Assembly (NCBI GenBank): GCA_041391425.1
Contig: JAWKNZ010000024.1
Location: 1 to 30,674 of the forward strand
Source: JAWKNZ01 sp041391425
Lineage (GTDB): Bacteria; Bdellovibrionota_B; Oligoflexia; Oligoflexales; JAWKNZ01
DNA length: 30,674 nt
Reading direction: 5' to 3'
In this document: positions 16,652-25,959 of the stretch, in pieces
Numbering within the stretch: position 1 is the stretch's first letter
Layout: every line of letters begins with the position of its first letter
Notes under the pieces: model-generated
The model's database searches: none
Told to the model about the DNA's origin: nothing
What the model saw: only the letters and a program-made list of their open reading frames with translations
Made by a program: the position numbers and the translations under genes

Positions 16652-16873
16652 TAGTATTCGAAAAAATATTGAGTGGTGTGGAATTGGCATTGCTGTGTAA
16701 AAGAGCATGTCTATTAATACCTGATCCTAGTTTTTTTTTGAGTCATCATATTTTTTGCATCAGAGATCACTTGAATCGTCTGTGGTTCGTAGGCTTTAGT
16801 GCTGCCTATTTTTTGACTTGTAACAGCATGTAATTCAAGATAAAATTTATAGAGATCAATTCAATAAGTTTAA
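16652..16873. other. Rest of the intergenic gap after the MITE, before the beta-propeller gene
   Basis: Together with the MITE this makes a 400-nt gap without genes. The remainder is AT-rich with a T9 run near 16731. I see no hairpin before that run that would make it a convincing terminator, and no well-spaced promoter, although one must exist unless transcription reads through from the cyclase gene. Confidence 0.5.
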
Positions 16874-18337
16874 TTGGCGGACAAGACATTGAACATAAAA
16901 ACGCTTGCTTTTTTAGGTTTTTCTGCATTCTTAGGGGGTGTTATTGCTTGGGCATTTAAAAGTAGCCAAGAAGAGATCGACCGCATTATAAAATCTAGGC
17001 CTAAGATACACTCAAATGTGGTTTGGATAAAAAATATTTTTCTTTCTGGTGAAACACCTATTGGCGTTGGGCAATTTGATTCTCGGGAAACGAAGGATGT
17101 TATCGTTGCCGGTGGTGAAGTAGGTGTGGGTCGAGGGCCTATGATTTTTGCTCTTAGTGGTGATGGCGGTCATATTATTTGGAGCCGTCGCTTTGCTTTC
17201 CCAGTAAAAAATGAACCGATTATTATCAAAATTAATGATGATGCTTTAGATGATGTTATAGTTTCCGGGGAATCTAATAATGTATACGCCTTAGATGGAA
17301 AGAATGGAAGCCTGCTTTGGAGCTTAGCAAAGGCTAATGCAAATATTGATTTTGGTGACAAATACTTTAGTGAAATTTCTCTTATTGATGATTTGGACGC
17401 AGATGGCATTAAAGATTTACTTCTCAGACAAGAAGTTTCGAACTCTGAAGAGAATAATTCTGCAAAAGTTAATGATGGTGGAAAAATATATAAAGTTAGT
17501 TCTAAAACGGGAAAGATATTATCGTCTTATGATAGTTTTGCAAATATATCTTCTTCGGCAGCTGCTTTATATTTTAAGAATGGTTCAGAGTCCACTTTGA
17601 TTTTACCGTATGGCACTGCTTCTGAAAGGGGAATGCTTGTTGCTTTGAACTATAAAACTATGGAAGAAAAATGGCGTTATCCTTTTGATAATGAAGGCAA
17701 AGTCTTTTCTCTTGCCGCGACTATTCCTAAAAAAAATTGGAGTGATTCAGTGTTGTTTGCATTGAATTCGAGTGGATCATTAGTAAAGCTTAATACAGAA
17801 AACGGTCAGGTGAAATGGATGCGAACTTACGAAGGATGGGAAGCAACGACGAATCCCGTTTTGGGACATTTTAATGATGATGGAGTGATTGACGTTGCTG
17901 CAGTGTTTTCTCTTGGTCAATGGCCTGATTATAAGAAGGCTAAGATTGTGTGGTTTGACGGTAAAAATGGTCAAGTTATAAATGAATCCAATTTTGGTTT
18001 ATATGCTCAAGCATCGCCATTAACTGCTGATTTTAACGGTGATGGCTATGATGAGCTTATCGTGATATCAAACTCTTCTACAGAACGCGATGAAACAACT
18101 CCATCTTTATTTGCAGTTTTTGATGGAAAAACTAATGGTTTAATAAGTGATATATCATTTTCGGGATATTCTGCCTCAACACCTCAGCTAACTGATGTCG
18201 ATGATAATGGTATGTTGGACCTACTTATGAATGTACATGGACAAGTTTTTAGAGTGAGTCTAAAGCATTCGAGGCGTGCTGTTAAAAGGTGGTATAAATT
18301 GAATGGTCCGAATGGCAATGGCTCATTTGCTCCCTGA
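16874..18337 (+). CDS. Membrane-anchored FG-GAP/PQQ-like beta-propeller protein
   Basis: This 487-residue protein has a short basic N-terminus, a membrane helix at about 10-27 (TLAFLGFSAFLGGVIAWAF) and a long extracytoplasmic part made of propeller blades. The repeats carry calcium-binding loops of the FG-GAP/VCBS type: DDLDADGIKDLL, HFNDDGVIDVA, DFNGDGYDELI and DVDDNGMLDLL. They alternate with PQQ-like strands such as VYALDGKNGSLLW and LVKLNTENGQVKW. Such proteins usually bind partners or ligands in the periplasm or at the surface; no catalytic site is visible. The start is a TTG at 16874 with only a weak ribosome site. A second TTG 15 nt downstream would still keep the membrane helix. Its stop is 17 nt before the metH start, so the two may be co-transcribed, without an obvious functional link. 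Confidence 0.82.
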   Translation: MADKTLNIKTLAFLGFSAFLGGVIAWAFKSSQEEIDRIIKSRPKIHSNVVWIKNIFLSGETPIGVGQFDSRETKDVIVAGGEVGVGRGPMIFALSGDGGHIIWSRRFAFPVKNEPIIIKINDDALDDVIVSGESNNVYALDGKNGSLLWSLAKANANIDFGDKYFSEISLIDDLDADGIKDLLLRQEVSNSEENNSAKVNDGGKIYKVSSKTGKILSSYDSFANISSSAAALYFKNGSESTLILPYGTASERGMLVALNYKTMEEKWRYPFDNEGKVFSLAATIPKKNWSDSVLFALNSSGSLVKLNTENGQVKWMRTYEGWEATTNPVLGHFNDDGVIDVAAVFSLGQWPDYKKAKIVWFDGKNGQVINESNFGLYAQASPLTADFNGDGYDELIVISNSSTERDETTPSLFAVFDGKTNGLISDISFSGYSASTPQLTDVDDNGMLDLLMNVHGQVFRVSLKHSRRAVKRWYKLNGPNGNGSFAP

Positions 18338-18354
18338 TTTTTTCAAATGATTTA

Positions 18355-21300
18355 TTGACAAGTGCAACACCTGTTAAACAAGGCGTGGAATTTGCTGGCT
18401 TGAAACCTACATCAGAAAACTTCAAAAAAATCTGTCAGATATTAGATAACAGGATTATGCTTTTGGATGGTGCCATGGGAACCATGATCCAAACGTTTAG
18501 TCTTCAAGAGTCTGACTTTCGCGGTGAACGCTTCCATGATAGTAAGATATTTTTACAAGGAAATAATGATTTATTATCTTTAACTAGACCTGATCTCATC
18601 AAGCAAATACATTTGGATTATCTTCTAGCTGGCAGTGATATTATCGAAACTAATACATTTAGTTCGACCACGATTGCGCAGTCTGACTATCATTTAGAAA
18701 GCATAGTCGATGAGCTGAACTTCAGTTCAGCTTCTTTGGCTAGGCAAACTGTTGATGAGTTTATGAAAAACAATCCAGAACGGCAGTGTTTTGTTGCTGG
18801 TGCCATTGGCCCTACAAATAGAACGGCTTCGATCTCACCAAAAGTCGATAGCCCCGACTTTCGAGCAATTTCATTTGCTGATTTAGAAGAGGCATACTAT
18901 CAACAAGTAAAATCGTTGGTGCGAGGTGGAGTCGATATATTATTGGCTGAAACTTCTTTTGATACCTTAAATCTCAAAGCAGCTATTTATGCAATGGAAA
19001 GATTTTTTGATGAACACTACGAGCGCTTACCAATAATTTTATCGGCAACAATAACTGATTCTTCAGGTCGGACTTTATCAGGACAAACAATAGAAGCTTT
19101 TTGGTATTCGATTGCTCATGCTAAGCCTTTAGCAGTAGGCATTAATTGCGCCTTAGGTGCAAAAGAAATGCGGCCATATATTGAAGCATTGTCAAACATG
19201 GCAACTTGTTACCTGAGCTGTTATCCAAATGCTGGTTTGCCAAACCCTTTGAGTGATACAGGCTATGATGAAAAGCCTGAGGAAACAGCAGAGTATCTAA
19301 AAGATTTTGCAGAATCTGGCTTTTTGAATATCGTCGGTGGATGTTGTGGTACTACTCCTGCTCATATATCGAAATTAAGAGATGTGGTTTCTGGTTTGAG
19401 ACCAAGGGGTATTCCTTCACCAAAAAGAGGCCTTAAGTTAAGTGGCTTAGAGCCATTTGTTGTTGATGAGATTAATCCGCCTTTTATATTAGTAGGTGAG
19501 CGAACGAATGTGACAGGATCACCTAGATTTGCAAGTTTGATAAAAAAAGGAGATTTTGAATCAGCATTGTCGATTGCTAGGCAACAGGTCGAAAATGGTG
19601 CCAATATTATTGATGTGAATTTCGATGAAGGAATGTTGGACAGTAAGGCATGTATGGTGCGCTTTTTGAATTTTCTTGGAGCTGAGACTGATATTGCGAG
19701 AGTTCCTATTATGATCGATAGTTCAAAATGGGAAGTTATTGAAGCAGGTTTGCAAGCTATACAGGGTAAGTGTGTTGTTAATTCAATTAGTTTGAAGGAA
19801 GGTGAAAGCTTTTTTATTGAATGTGCTGAAAAGGCACGTCGGTATGGAGCTGCTGTCATTGTAATGGCTTTTGATGAGCATGGACAAGCAGTAAGCTTTG
19901 AAGCGAAGGTAAACATATGTTCACGTGCTTATAAATTACTTGTAGAACAAGTTAGTATGGACCCAGACGATATCATTTTTGATCCTAATGTGCTGACAGT
20001 CGCTACGGGCATTGAAGAACATAATAATTATGCGCTAGATTTCATAAATGCGATTCGTGAAATAAAAAAATGTTGCCCTGGAGCTAGGATATCTGGAGGA
20101 ATAAGCAATATTTCTTTTTCTTTTAGAGGTAATAATAAAGTAAGAGAAGCTATGCACTCGGTATTTTTATTTCATGCTATCAAAGCTGGCTTGGATATGG
20201 GTATTGTAAATGCGGGCATGTTGGAAGTTTATGAAGAAATTGACGCAATTCTATTGACCTTAGTGGAAGATGTCTTGTTGAATCGACGTGATGATGCAAC
20301 CGAACGTTTGGTGAATCAAGCGGAGAATTATTTAAATACTAAGAAAAAACAAGAAAAAGAGTTGGATAAGTGGCGAGAAGAAAGTTTGGAAGCGCGTATT
20401 ACCCATTCACTTGTTAAAGGCATTATTGATTATATTGAAATCGATATTGAAGAAGCACGGAAACAATATCCTACGCCATTAGAGATCATTGAAGGGCCTC
20501 TGATGGAAGGTATGAAGGTAGTAGGAAAATTGTTTGGCGAAGGTAAAATGTTTTTACCACAAGTTGTGAAGAGCGCTCGAGTTATGAAGAAAGCCGTTTC
20601 TTTCTTATTGCCTTTCATGCAAAAAAACGAAAAGGGAAATACTAATACTCGCACAATTGTTTTGGCTACGGTAAAAGGAGATGTGCACGATATCGGTAAA
20701 AATATTGTTGGTGTTGTTCTGGGCTGCAATAGCTATAATGTCATTGATTTAGGGGTTATGGTTTCTTGCCAGGATATTTTGGATAAAGCAATCGAAGTCA
20801 ATGCTGAAGCTATTGGTTTAAGTGGGCTTATCACCCCCTCTTTAGATGAAATGATTCATGTCGCTGGTGAAATGCAACGTTTGGGCTTTAAAACTCCTTT
20901 GCTGATAGGCGGGGCTACAACTAGTAAGGCTCATACGGCAATAAAAATTGCTCCTAAATACGATGGAATCGTTGCTCACATTGCTGATGCTTCTCTTGTT
21001 GTCGGAGCATGTAGTGAGATTCTTGACGAGGGTAAAAATACCTCTTTCAAAGAAAAACTAGATCTGGAATACGAGACTATAAGAAAACGTTATGAATTAG
21101 GAAGTGTTGGGGTTGAGTTTGTAAGTATTGAACAAGCACGCAATCATGGCTTTAAAGACGAAAATAGTGATATAAGTAAACCTGCTTTTTTGGGACCAAA
21201 AGTTTTTTCTAATATACCATTGATAGAGATTATTCCATTTATTGACTGGTCTCCATTTTTTTGGGCTTGGGAAGTTAAAGGGCATTATCCTGCATTATTA

Positions 21301-22087
21301 AAAAGTAAAAAATGGGGAAAACAAGCGAGCGAGTTATTTCACGATGCGCAGGAAATGTTGAAAAGAATTGAAGCAGGCAAATATTTTCAATTGTCCGCTA
21401 CTATCGGGTTCTGGCCAGCCGCCAGTGTTGAAGATGATATTGAGGTGTATTCCCTTGATTCTACGGCAGAGTTGAAAAAACCATCAAAGTATTGCATTTT
21501 TGCGGCAGCAGCGAAAAAAAGAGTCCAACGATCCTTATTTGTGCTTGTCAGATTTTATCACTGCGAAGACAGCCAATGAAATGGATTATATTGGACTTTT
21601 TGCTGTGACTTCTGGTCCAGGAGTTTTGGAATATGCAAATAGCTATGAAAAGAAGAACGATGACTATAATAGCATATTGGTAAAATTATTAGGTGATCGT
21701 TTCGCTGAAGCTTTGGCTGAGTATATGCACTTGCAAGCCCGCCGTTATTTAGGGTGCGAAGCATATCAAGCTGTGAACTTTGACGATTTAATTAAGGAAA
21801 ACTACCGAGGGGTTCGTCCCGCTCCTGGGTATCCAGCTTGTCCTGATCACCATGAAAAACTTAGCATATGGCAATTGTTAAATGTGGAAGAAACGATTGG
21901 GATTAGTCTTACCGATGGCTATTCAATGCTCCCGGCAAGTTCTGTTTGCGGTTATTATTTTACCCATCCGCAGGCTAAATATTTTAGAGTTGGGCGTATT
22001 GATGATGATCAAATTGCTTCCTATGCAAAGCGAAAAGGTATGAGTGTTGAACAGATTTGTAATCTATTGCAGGCTCAAATTATTTAA
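18355..22087 (+). pseudogene. metH: Cobalamin-dependent methionine synthase, double frameshift near the 3' end
   Basis: MetH transfers a methyl group from methyl-tetrahydrofolate via cobalamin to homocysteine. The homocysteine domain (RIMLLDGAMGTMIQ; zinc cysteines in GINCALG and GGCCGTT), pterin domain (ILVGERTNVTGSPRF) and cobalamin domain (DVHDIGKNIVGVVLG, with the ligand His) are intact in one frame, 18355-21579. The AdoMet-binding reactivation domain lies in a second frame (ORF 21500-22087, RPAPGYPACPDH). One missing base in the A6 run at 21475-21480 and one in the T5 run at 21497-21501 restore continuity: LKK-TIKVLHF-LRQQRKKESNDP, agreeing with the family's HxLRQQ segment. As written, the first product lacks most of the reactivation domain and should be inactivated by cobalamin oxidation. 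The TTG start at 18355 has no clear ribosome site. True lesion or sequencing error cannot be told apart here. Confidence 0.9.
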
Positions 22088-22239
22088 GGAATTAACTTTT
22101 TGTATAGCTGATAGGTTGCAAAATCATTTTTAAAATTATACGTATGCAGCGCCCTTGCTCTTCTCCATGTGTCTTCCAGAGTATCACATTGAATAAAACA
22201 ATGTCTCGAAATTTTAAGCACGAGATTTTTCGCCTTTGG

Positions 22240-22285
22240 TGTAGAATTACGTGAAATCTTGCTCTAGATGATAAGAAATTCTACA
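22240..22285. repeat. Inverted repeat between convergent metH and aat
   Basis: TGTAGAATT (22240-22248) and AATTCTACA (22277-22285) are perfect 9-bp arms around a 28-nt spacer, midway between two convergent gene ends. No T-run follows on either strand, so it is not a classic terminator, but a transcript-end or stability role would fit the position. The rest of the 284-nt gap shows nothing else. Confidence 0.35.
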
Positions 22286-22371
22286 TCAAGATCCATCTGT
22301 TACTTCTAGGTAAAAAAAGATAGCGATAAGGTAAGGAGTATAATAAAAAGAATCATGAGATTAGCTGATAG

Positions 22372-22953
22372 TTAAGTAAACGAAGGTGATACTTTTAACG
22401 CCTCCTCCAAACGTTCTAAATATTCTTTATCTGTAATTTCAATTGCACCAAGGCTTGCTAAATGATTTGTAAGAAACTGACATTCTAGCAGCAGGTATCC
22501 ATTAGCCTTTAAATGTTCGGTTAAATGATATAATGCTATTTTTGAACCATTTGTCTTTCGATGAAACATTGACTCTGCAAAAAATGCTCCCCTAATAGCA
22601 ACCCCATAAAGTCCACCGATAATTTCAGAGCCCTGCCATATTTCAAGTGAGTGAGCAAAGTTTCTTTTAAATAACTGAAAATAACTTGCTTTGATTTCAT
22701 CATTAATCCATGTTTCTTGGCGTTGTGAGCACAAATCCATAACTAATGCGAACTCTTGATTGATTGTCACATGATAAGTTTTTTTATTTAAAGCTTTTCT
22801 TAGACTACGTGATACATGAAAAGCGTTGAGAGGTATGACGGCACGAAGCTCTGGTCGAAACCATAAGATTTCGCCGGTTTTGTCATCTGGCATTGGGAAA
22901 TAGCCTTGACAATAGGCACTTACAAGAATTTCAGTGGTCAGTTTTTGACTCAT
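22372..22953 (-). CDS. aat: Leucyl/phenylalanyl-tRNA-protein transferase
   Basis: Aat adds Leu or Phe from aminoacyl-tRNA to proteins with N-terminal Arg or Lys, marking them for ClpS/ClpAP degradation (N-degron pathway). This 193-residue version has the conserved AYCQGYFPMPD, ILWFRPELRAVIPL, HVSRSLRKAL, ETWINDEI, HSLEIWQGSEIIGGLYGVAIRGAFFAESMF and LLECQFLTNHLASLGAIEI regions. It lacks about 30 residues at the N-terminus and 15 at the C-terminus compared with the E. coli enzyme, which is common in the short GYFPMPD subgroup. It begins at ATG 22953 with a weak ribosome site and is divergent from the outer-membrane gene 78 nt away. No clp gene is in view. Confidence 0.95.
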   Translation of the reverse strand: MSQKLTTEILVSAYCQGYFPMPDDKTGEILWFRPELRAVIPLNAFHVSRSLRKALNKKTYHVTINQEFALVMDLCSQRQETWINDEIKASYFQLFKRNFAHSLEIWQGSEIIGGLYGVAIRGAFFAESMFHRKTNGSKIALYHLTEHLKANGYLLLECQFLTNHLASLGAIEITDKEYLERLEEALKVSPSFT

Positions 22954-23031
22954 GATTTATCTTTTTAACTATTAGCGTCTCTAATGTTATAATGAATCGG
23001 ATCGAATTGAATCATAACTTAAGTATAATCT

Positions 23032-24096
23032 GTGATGCAAATTATGATGCGCTATATTTATATTCTACTTTTATTCGGCTTTAACTCAATGGAGGCCTTT
23101 GCTTTTCCAGGGCAAGATGATCAAACCGTGGGATATGATGCACTAAAATTTAGCAAAAAGGCAGATTATTGGACTCGCTTGGACTTGACTGCTGTGGATG
23201 GCTCTATTCGTACGTCTCCGCCAGATGCAACAAAATATGATAGAAAATTGGAAGTTTTTAGCTCTTTAGGCACCAATATTATTTTTTCTCCGGTACTGTC
23301 ATTGCGACCAAACTTAAAAGCAAATTGGATGATGAATAAGGAAGAGGAAAAATCCCCTCCGAAATCACCCATTGAGAGAACTATTTATACCTTCGCTCCG
23401 TCCGTCGACTTGACTTATATTAATAACAAAGGGTTGGAACTATTATTAGGTGTTTCTCTGTTTTCTGTAGGAGCCTATAAAGAAGAACAAACGTCTGAAA
23501 CTGCTGATTCTAATACTAAGTTTGATTCGGTGCATATGGTTTTACCTAGGTTTAGCATTGTTAAAAGAGCAGGCTTTTGGGATGGAGGATTCTATTTTAT
23601 TAAGGGAGAACAGTCGAAGAGAACATTTGACAAAGTTGCATCTGATGGTAGCAGTATTTCCGGCAAGGAGTCTGTAGCAGTTCCCTCAGAATTAGGATTG
23701 GCTGTTCGCTTTGCTTTTACTACTATGGATCTTAATATGGACTTTGCTACGATTCAGGCTAGCGAAGGTAGTATGAAGTCCGCAAATGGAATAGGAATTA
23801 AGGATGATTATTTAAGATTAAAAGTTTCTGGATTTTACGATCTTTCAGGTCGTGGTGTTAAATTAAAATTGGGCTATAATACTTTATCTTATTCAGATAA
23901 TTCCTTTATGAGTATTGATACTATTCCGATTTTTTCCAGCCAATTACTTTATATACACGGGGATAAAGAAAACCATTTATACTTGGGACTTGTCTATGGG
24001 TATGGCAAAGATGGACAAAGTATTCCCGAATTTAATGCTGAATATAAATTTCATGCTTTTGGCTTGACTATGGGACTTAATTTACCTACGAAATAG
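23032..24096 (+). CDS. Predicted outer-membrane beta-barrel protein
   Basis: This 354-residue secreted protein is not recognised at family level. The N-terminus MMRYIYILLLFGFNSMEAFA is a signal peptide with likely cleavage after AFA. The mature part is a succession of amphipathic strands with turns rich in Asp, Asn, Gly and Ser, for example VDLTYINNKGLELLLGVSLF, LRLKVSGFYDLSGRGVKLKLGYN and NHLYLGLVYGYG. It ends in AFGLTMGLNLPTK, compatible with an outer-membrane barrel of 12-16 strands. Starts at GTG 23032, ATG 23035, 23044 or 23047 are all in frame with no clear ribosome site. A TATAAT at 23024-23029 is so close that the transcript may be leaderless or nearly so. Its 3' end overlaps the convergent gene by 11 nt. 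It resembles the protein at 29128 in general design, not clearly in sequence. Confidence 0.65.
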   Translation: MMQIMMRYIYILLLFGFNSMEAFAFPGQDDQTVGYDALKFSKKADYWTRLDLTAVDGSIRTSPPDATKYDRKLEVFSSLGTNIIFSPVLSLRPNLKANWMMNKEEEKSPPKSPIERTIYTFAPSVDLTYINNKGLELLLGVSLFSVGAYKEEQTSETADSNTKFDSVHMVLPRFSIVKRAGFWDGGFYFIKGEQSKRTFDKVASDGSSISGKESVAVPSELGLAVRFAFTTMDLNMDFATIQASEGSMKSANGIGIKDDYLRLKVSGFYDLSGRGVKLKLGYNTLSYSDNSFMSIDTIPIFSSQLLYIHGDKENHLYLGLVYGYGKDGQSIPEFNAEYKFHAFGLTMGLNLPTK

Positions 24097-24694
24097 TTCT
24101 CATTTTATCTTGTTCAGCTTCGATATAATCGATGATACTATCGTAAACCAATATAATAATATTTTTAAATACTGTTCTCGTCATAATTTCTGCAGAATAT
24201 TTTGTTATGTAATTTGGACGCAATGAAACTATTTTGTCGAAGAGTTTACGACGTAATAGGCCTGATGGAGACTCTACACGTTTGTCATTACCTACAACAA
24301 TTAATGTTGTTCCACAAAGACAGTTTCTATAGATATGGATTCCATAATTTTCATAGACTATTATATTCTGATCGCAATGTGGGATTCGCTTTGTGTTAGT
24401 GATGTAGTCAACAAATGTATGAAATTCTAGATTACAACAGCTGCAGTTTTTGAGTATGTTGGTTTTGTCCCTATCTTTGTTTGGCCATGGATGCTGTAGC
24501 TTTCGTTGTTCATCTCTGGAGCTGCCCCAAATTTTTTCGTTCTGTCTTTCTATTTTTTTGGTAAGAATGACAGCGACGGATAGTAACCTGATGTGCTCGG
24601 CTATAAAGCTGCCTTCAAGTTTACAGTCGTATGATAAAGCCGTTCGAGCGATGCGATCAGCTTCCTCGTGATTGCAATAAAATCTTATTTGCAT
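24086..24694 (-). CDS. Uncharacterised Cys-rich protein, possible zinc ribbon
   Basis: This 202-residue soluble protein is not recognised. The central part has cysteines arranged like a treble-clef or zinc-ribbon site: NCSCCNLEFHTFVDYI, then IPHCDQN, then YRNCLCGTTLIVVGND. The N-terminal third (residues 1-60) is mostly helical with two further cysteines (YCNHEEAD and YDCKLEG). The last 50 residues are helical and end in an acidic stretch. The CLCGTTL knuckle with the earlier CSCC pair is the strongest hint of metal binding. No signal peptide or membrane segment is visible. The ATG at 24694 has a poor ribosome site. It is divergent from the envelope operon to its right and overlaps the convergent outer-membrane gene by 11 nt. 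Codon use looks ordinary for the region, so it is likely a real gene, but its function is unknown. Confidence 0.6.
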   Translation of the reverse strand: MQIRFYCNHEEADRIARTALSYDCKLEGSFIAEHIRLLSVAVILTKKIERQNEKIWGSSRDEQRKLQHPWPNKDRDKTNILKNCSCCNLEFHTFVDYITNTKRIPHCDQNIIVYENYGIHIYRNCLCGTTLIVVGNDKRVESPSGLLRRKLFDKIVSLRPNYITKYSAEIMTRTVFKNIIILVYDSIIDYIEAEQDKMRTIS

Positions 24695-24945
24695 TAGCTT
24701 ACCTTAAACTAGCCTTCTATTGCATTCGAATATCGGCTATTTCAGGAAATATAAAATTTAGAAAATGCTTTTTTTTTATTTTTTGAAAAAAATATATATA
24801 AATAATATGTTACGGCATTAAAAAATGGATATGCAGAATCCTAAATCAGCTAAAAGCTACTATAACCTATATTGTTTGTTTACCTTATTGTCTAAACAGC
24901 AAATGGTGTTGTAGTCCATATATAATCATCCATATAGTCAAGTAA

Positions 24946-24975
24946 TTGACACTAGGTTTGTAATCGTCTGATAAT
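24946..24975 (+). promoter_or_regulatory. Probable sigma-70 promoter of the envelope operon
   Basis: TTGACA (24946-24951) is separated by 18 nt from GATAAT (24970-24975), preceded by T. This is a perfect -35 and a 5/6 match at -10 with acceptable spacing, making it the best promoter-like pair I found in the window. Transcription would start near 24982 and run through the lipoprotein, CxxCH and DUF1501 genes. Confidence 0.55.
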
Positions 24976-25227
24976 TTAGCGAAAACCATGTAAAAGTGGC
25001 TACAGTGTGATGGTTTAGATTTGATTTTTTGAGTAAACTTTCCCATAGAGCTGTTACCCCAAAATTCTCTCTACACTTTAAGGTTTTATCCTTCAAGCAA
25101 ATTCTTAATTTAAGAAGTCATTCTTTAGTTATTCTATTTTTCCATTTGTATTCCATCAATTAGAGACAAGCTGCAAGATGCCCTATAGGAAATCGTGTAA
25201 ATGCCGAAATAAAAAGTGAAAAAGAGA

Positions 25228-25233
25228 AGGAGG
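25228..25233 (+). promoter_or_regulatory. Strong Shine-Dalgarno site deciding a TTG start
   Basis: AGGAGG lies 6 nt before TTG 25240. The in-frame GTG at 25216 lies upstream of this site, so the ribosome site would be inside the coding region if GTG were used. Confidence 0.65.
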
Positions 25234-25239
25234 GAAGCT

Positions 25240-25941
25240 TTGCAAAACTTTTCGTTTGGCAAAAATTTCATAAAAATTTGCACTTTATTATTTTCCTGTC
25301 TGAATTTGAGTGGGTGTTACTTTATAGATTTTTTTTCTCATTCTAAGAAAAGCCAGCAAAGTAGTGAGAGTTTTTCTGGCACTATTGGAGGAAGTTTAGG
25401 GGATAAAGCTAAAGGCGCGGACGAAGCTGCTCTTAATGCTCTTTATGAAATTTCGACTGAGATCGCCCCAGCTGTGATAAGGCCTGACCCAGATTTGTAT
25501 GCGCGTAGACTCTTATTACAGTATCGATCTGAAGGTAGCACGCTTGCGCGTGAAATTGGTTCTGTTGAGAATTACCGCTTGTTATTGGGAGGTGCAAGTG
25601 AAGATTTCCAAAAGTCACCACAAGAAACATATGATGCGACTTCATTACTTGCAACTTATAAGGTAGCTGAAGAAGTCTGTACAGCTCTAGTTGATCCTAA
25701 TCCGGCAAAACATCCCGGTTGGGATACAATCTTACCAAATACTCCTGATAACTGGCAGGAAAATATTTCATTTTTGGCGCAAAGATTTATCGGAAAGCCA
25801 AAAAGTAGAATAAACGAAGAAAAAATATCTAAATTGAAAGCAATTATGGATTTGGATTCTAGTGATGGCGAGTATTCTAATGCTAGTTATATCCCAGTCT
25901 GTGCAGCATTAGCTATCGATGCAGAATCTTTATTTCTTTGA
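25240..25941 (+). CDS. Predicted lipoprotein, first gene of the envelope operon
   Basis: From the TTG at 25240 this is a 233-residue protein with a signal peptide (FIKICTLLFSCLNLSGC) ending in a lipobox LSGC, so an exported lipoprotein is expected. A Ser- and Lys-rich spacer follows, then a mostly helical domain with EISTEIAPAVIRPDPDLYARR, LLLGGASEDFQKSP and PDNWQENISFLAQRFIG. I do not recognise the family. It lies 18 nt before the CxxCH protein gene, in the same direction and behind one promoter, so it is probably an accessory subunit of whatever the CxxCH and DUF1501 proteins do. A longer version from GTG 25216 would add eight basic residues and cannot be excluded. Confidence 0.72.
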   Translation: MQNFSFGKNFIKICTLLFSCLNLSGCYFIDFFSHSKKSQQSSESFSGTIGGSLGDKAKGADEAALNALYEISTEIAPAVIRPDPDLYARRLLLQYRSEGSTLAREIGSVENYRLLLGGASEDFQKSPQETYDATSLLATYKVAEEVCTALVDPNPAKHPGWDTILPNTPDNWQENISFLAQRFIGKPKSRINEEKISKLKAIMDLDSSDGEYSNASYIPVCAALAIDAESLFL

Positions 25942-25959
25942 TTTTTAGAGGTGTAAATA

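Larger units (their letters stand above)
24695..25239. other. Long AT-rich intergenic region upstream of the envelope operon
   Basis: This is 545 nt without a credible gene, between divergent genes. It includes a very AT-rich tract at 24765-24815 (long T-run, A-run and TATATATA), which may be intrinsically bent or easily melted. It also holds the good plus-strand promoter at 24946-24975 and, after it, about 255 nt of probable 5' leader ending in a strong ribosome site. I found no recognisable riboswitch or attenuator in the leader. Confidence 0.6.

Noticed and set aside
16725..16745. T9 run after the MITE as an intrinsic terminator
   Set aside because: No stable GC-rich hairpin directly precedes the run.
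24202..24671. Plus-strand ORFs (24202-24399, 24450-24671) opposite the Cys-rich gene
   Set aside because: They are antisense to a longer frame with coherent cysteine motifs and have no ribosome sites or recognisable domains.
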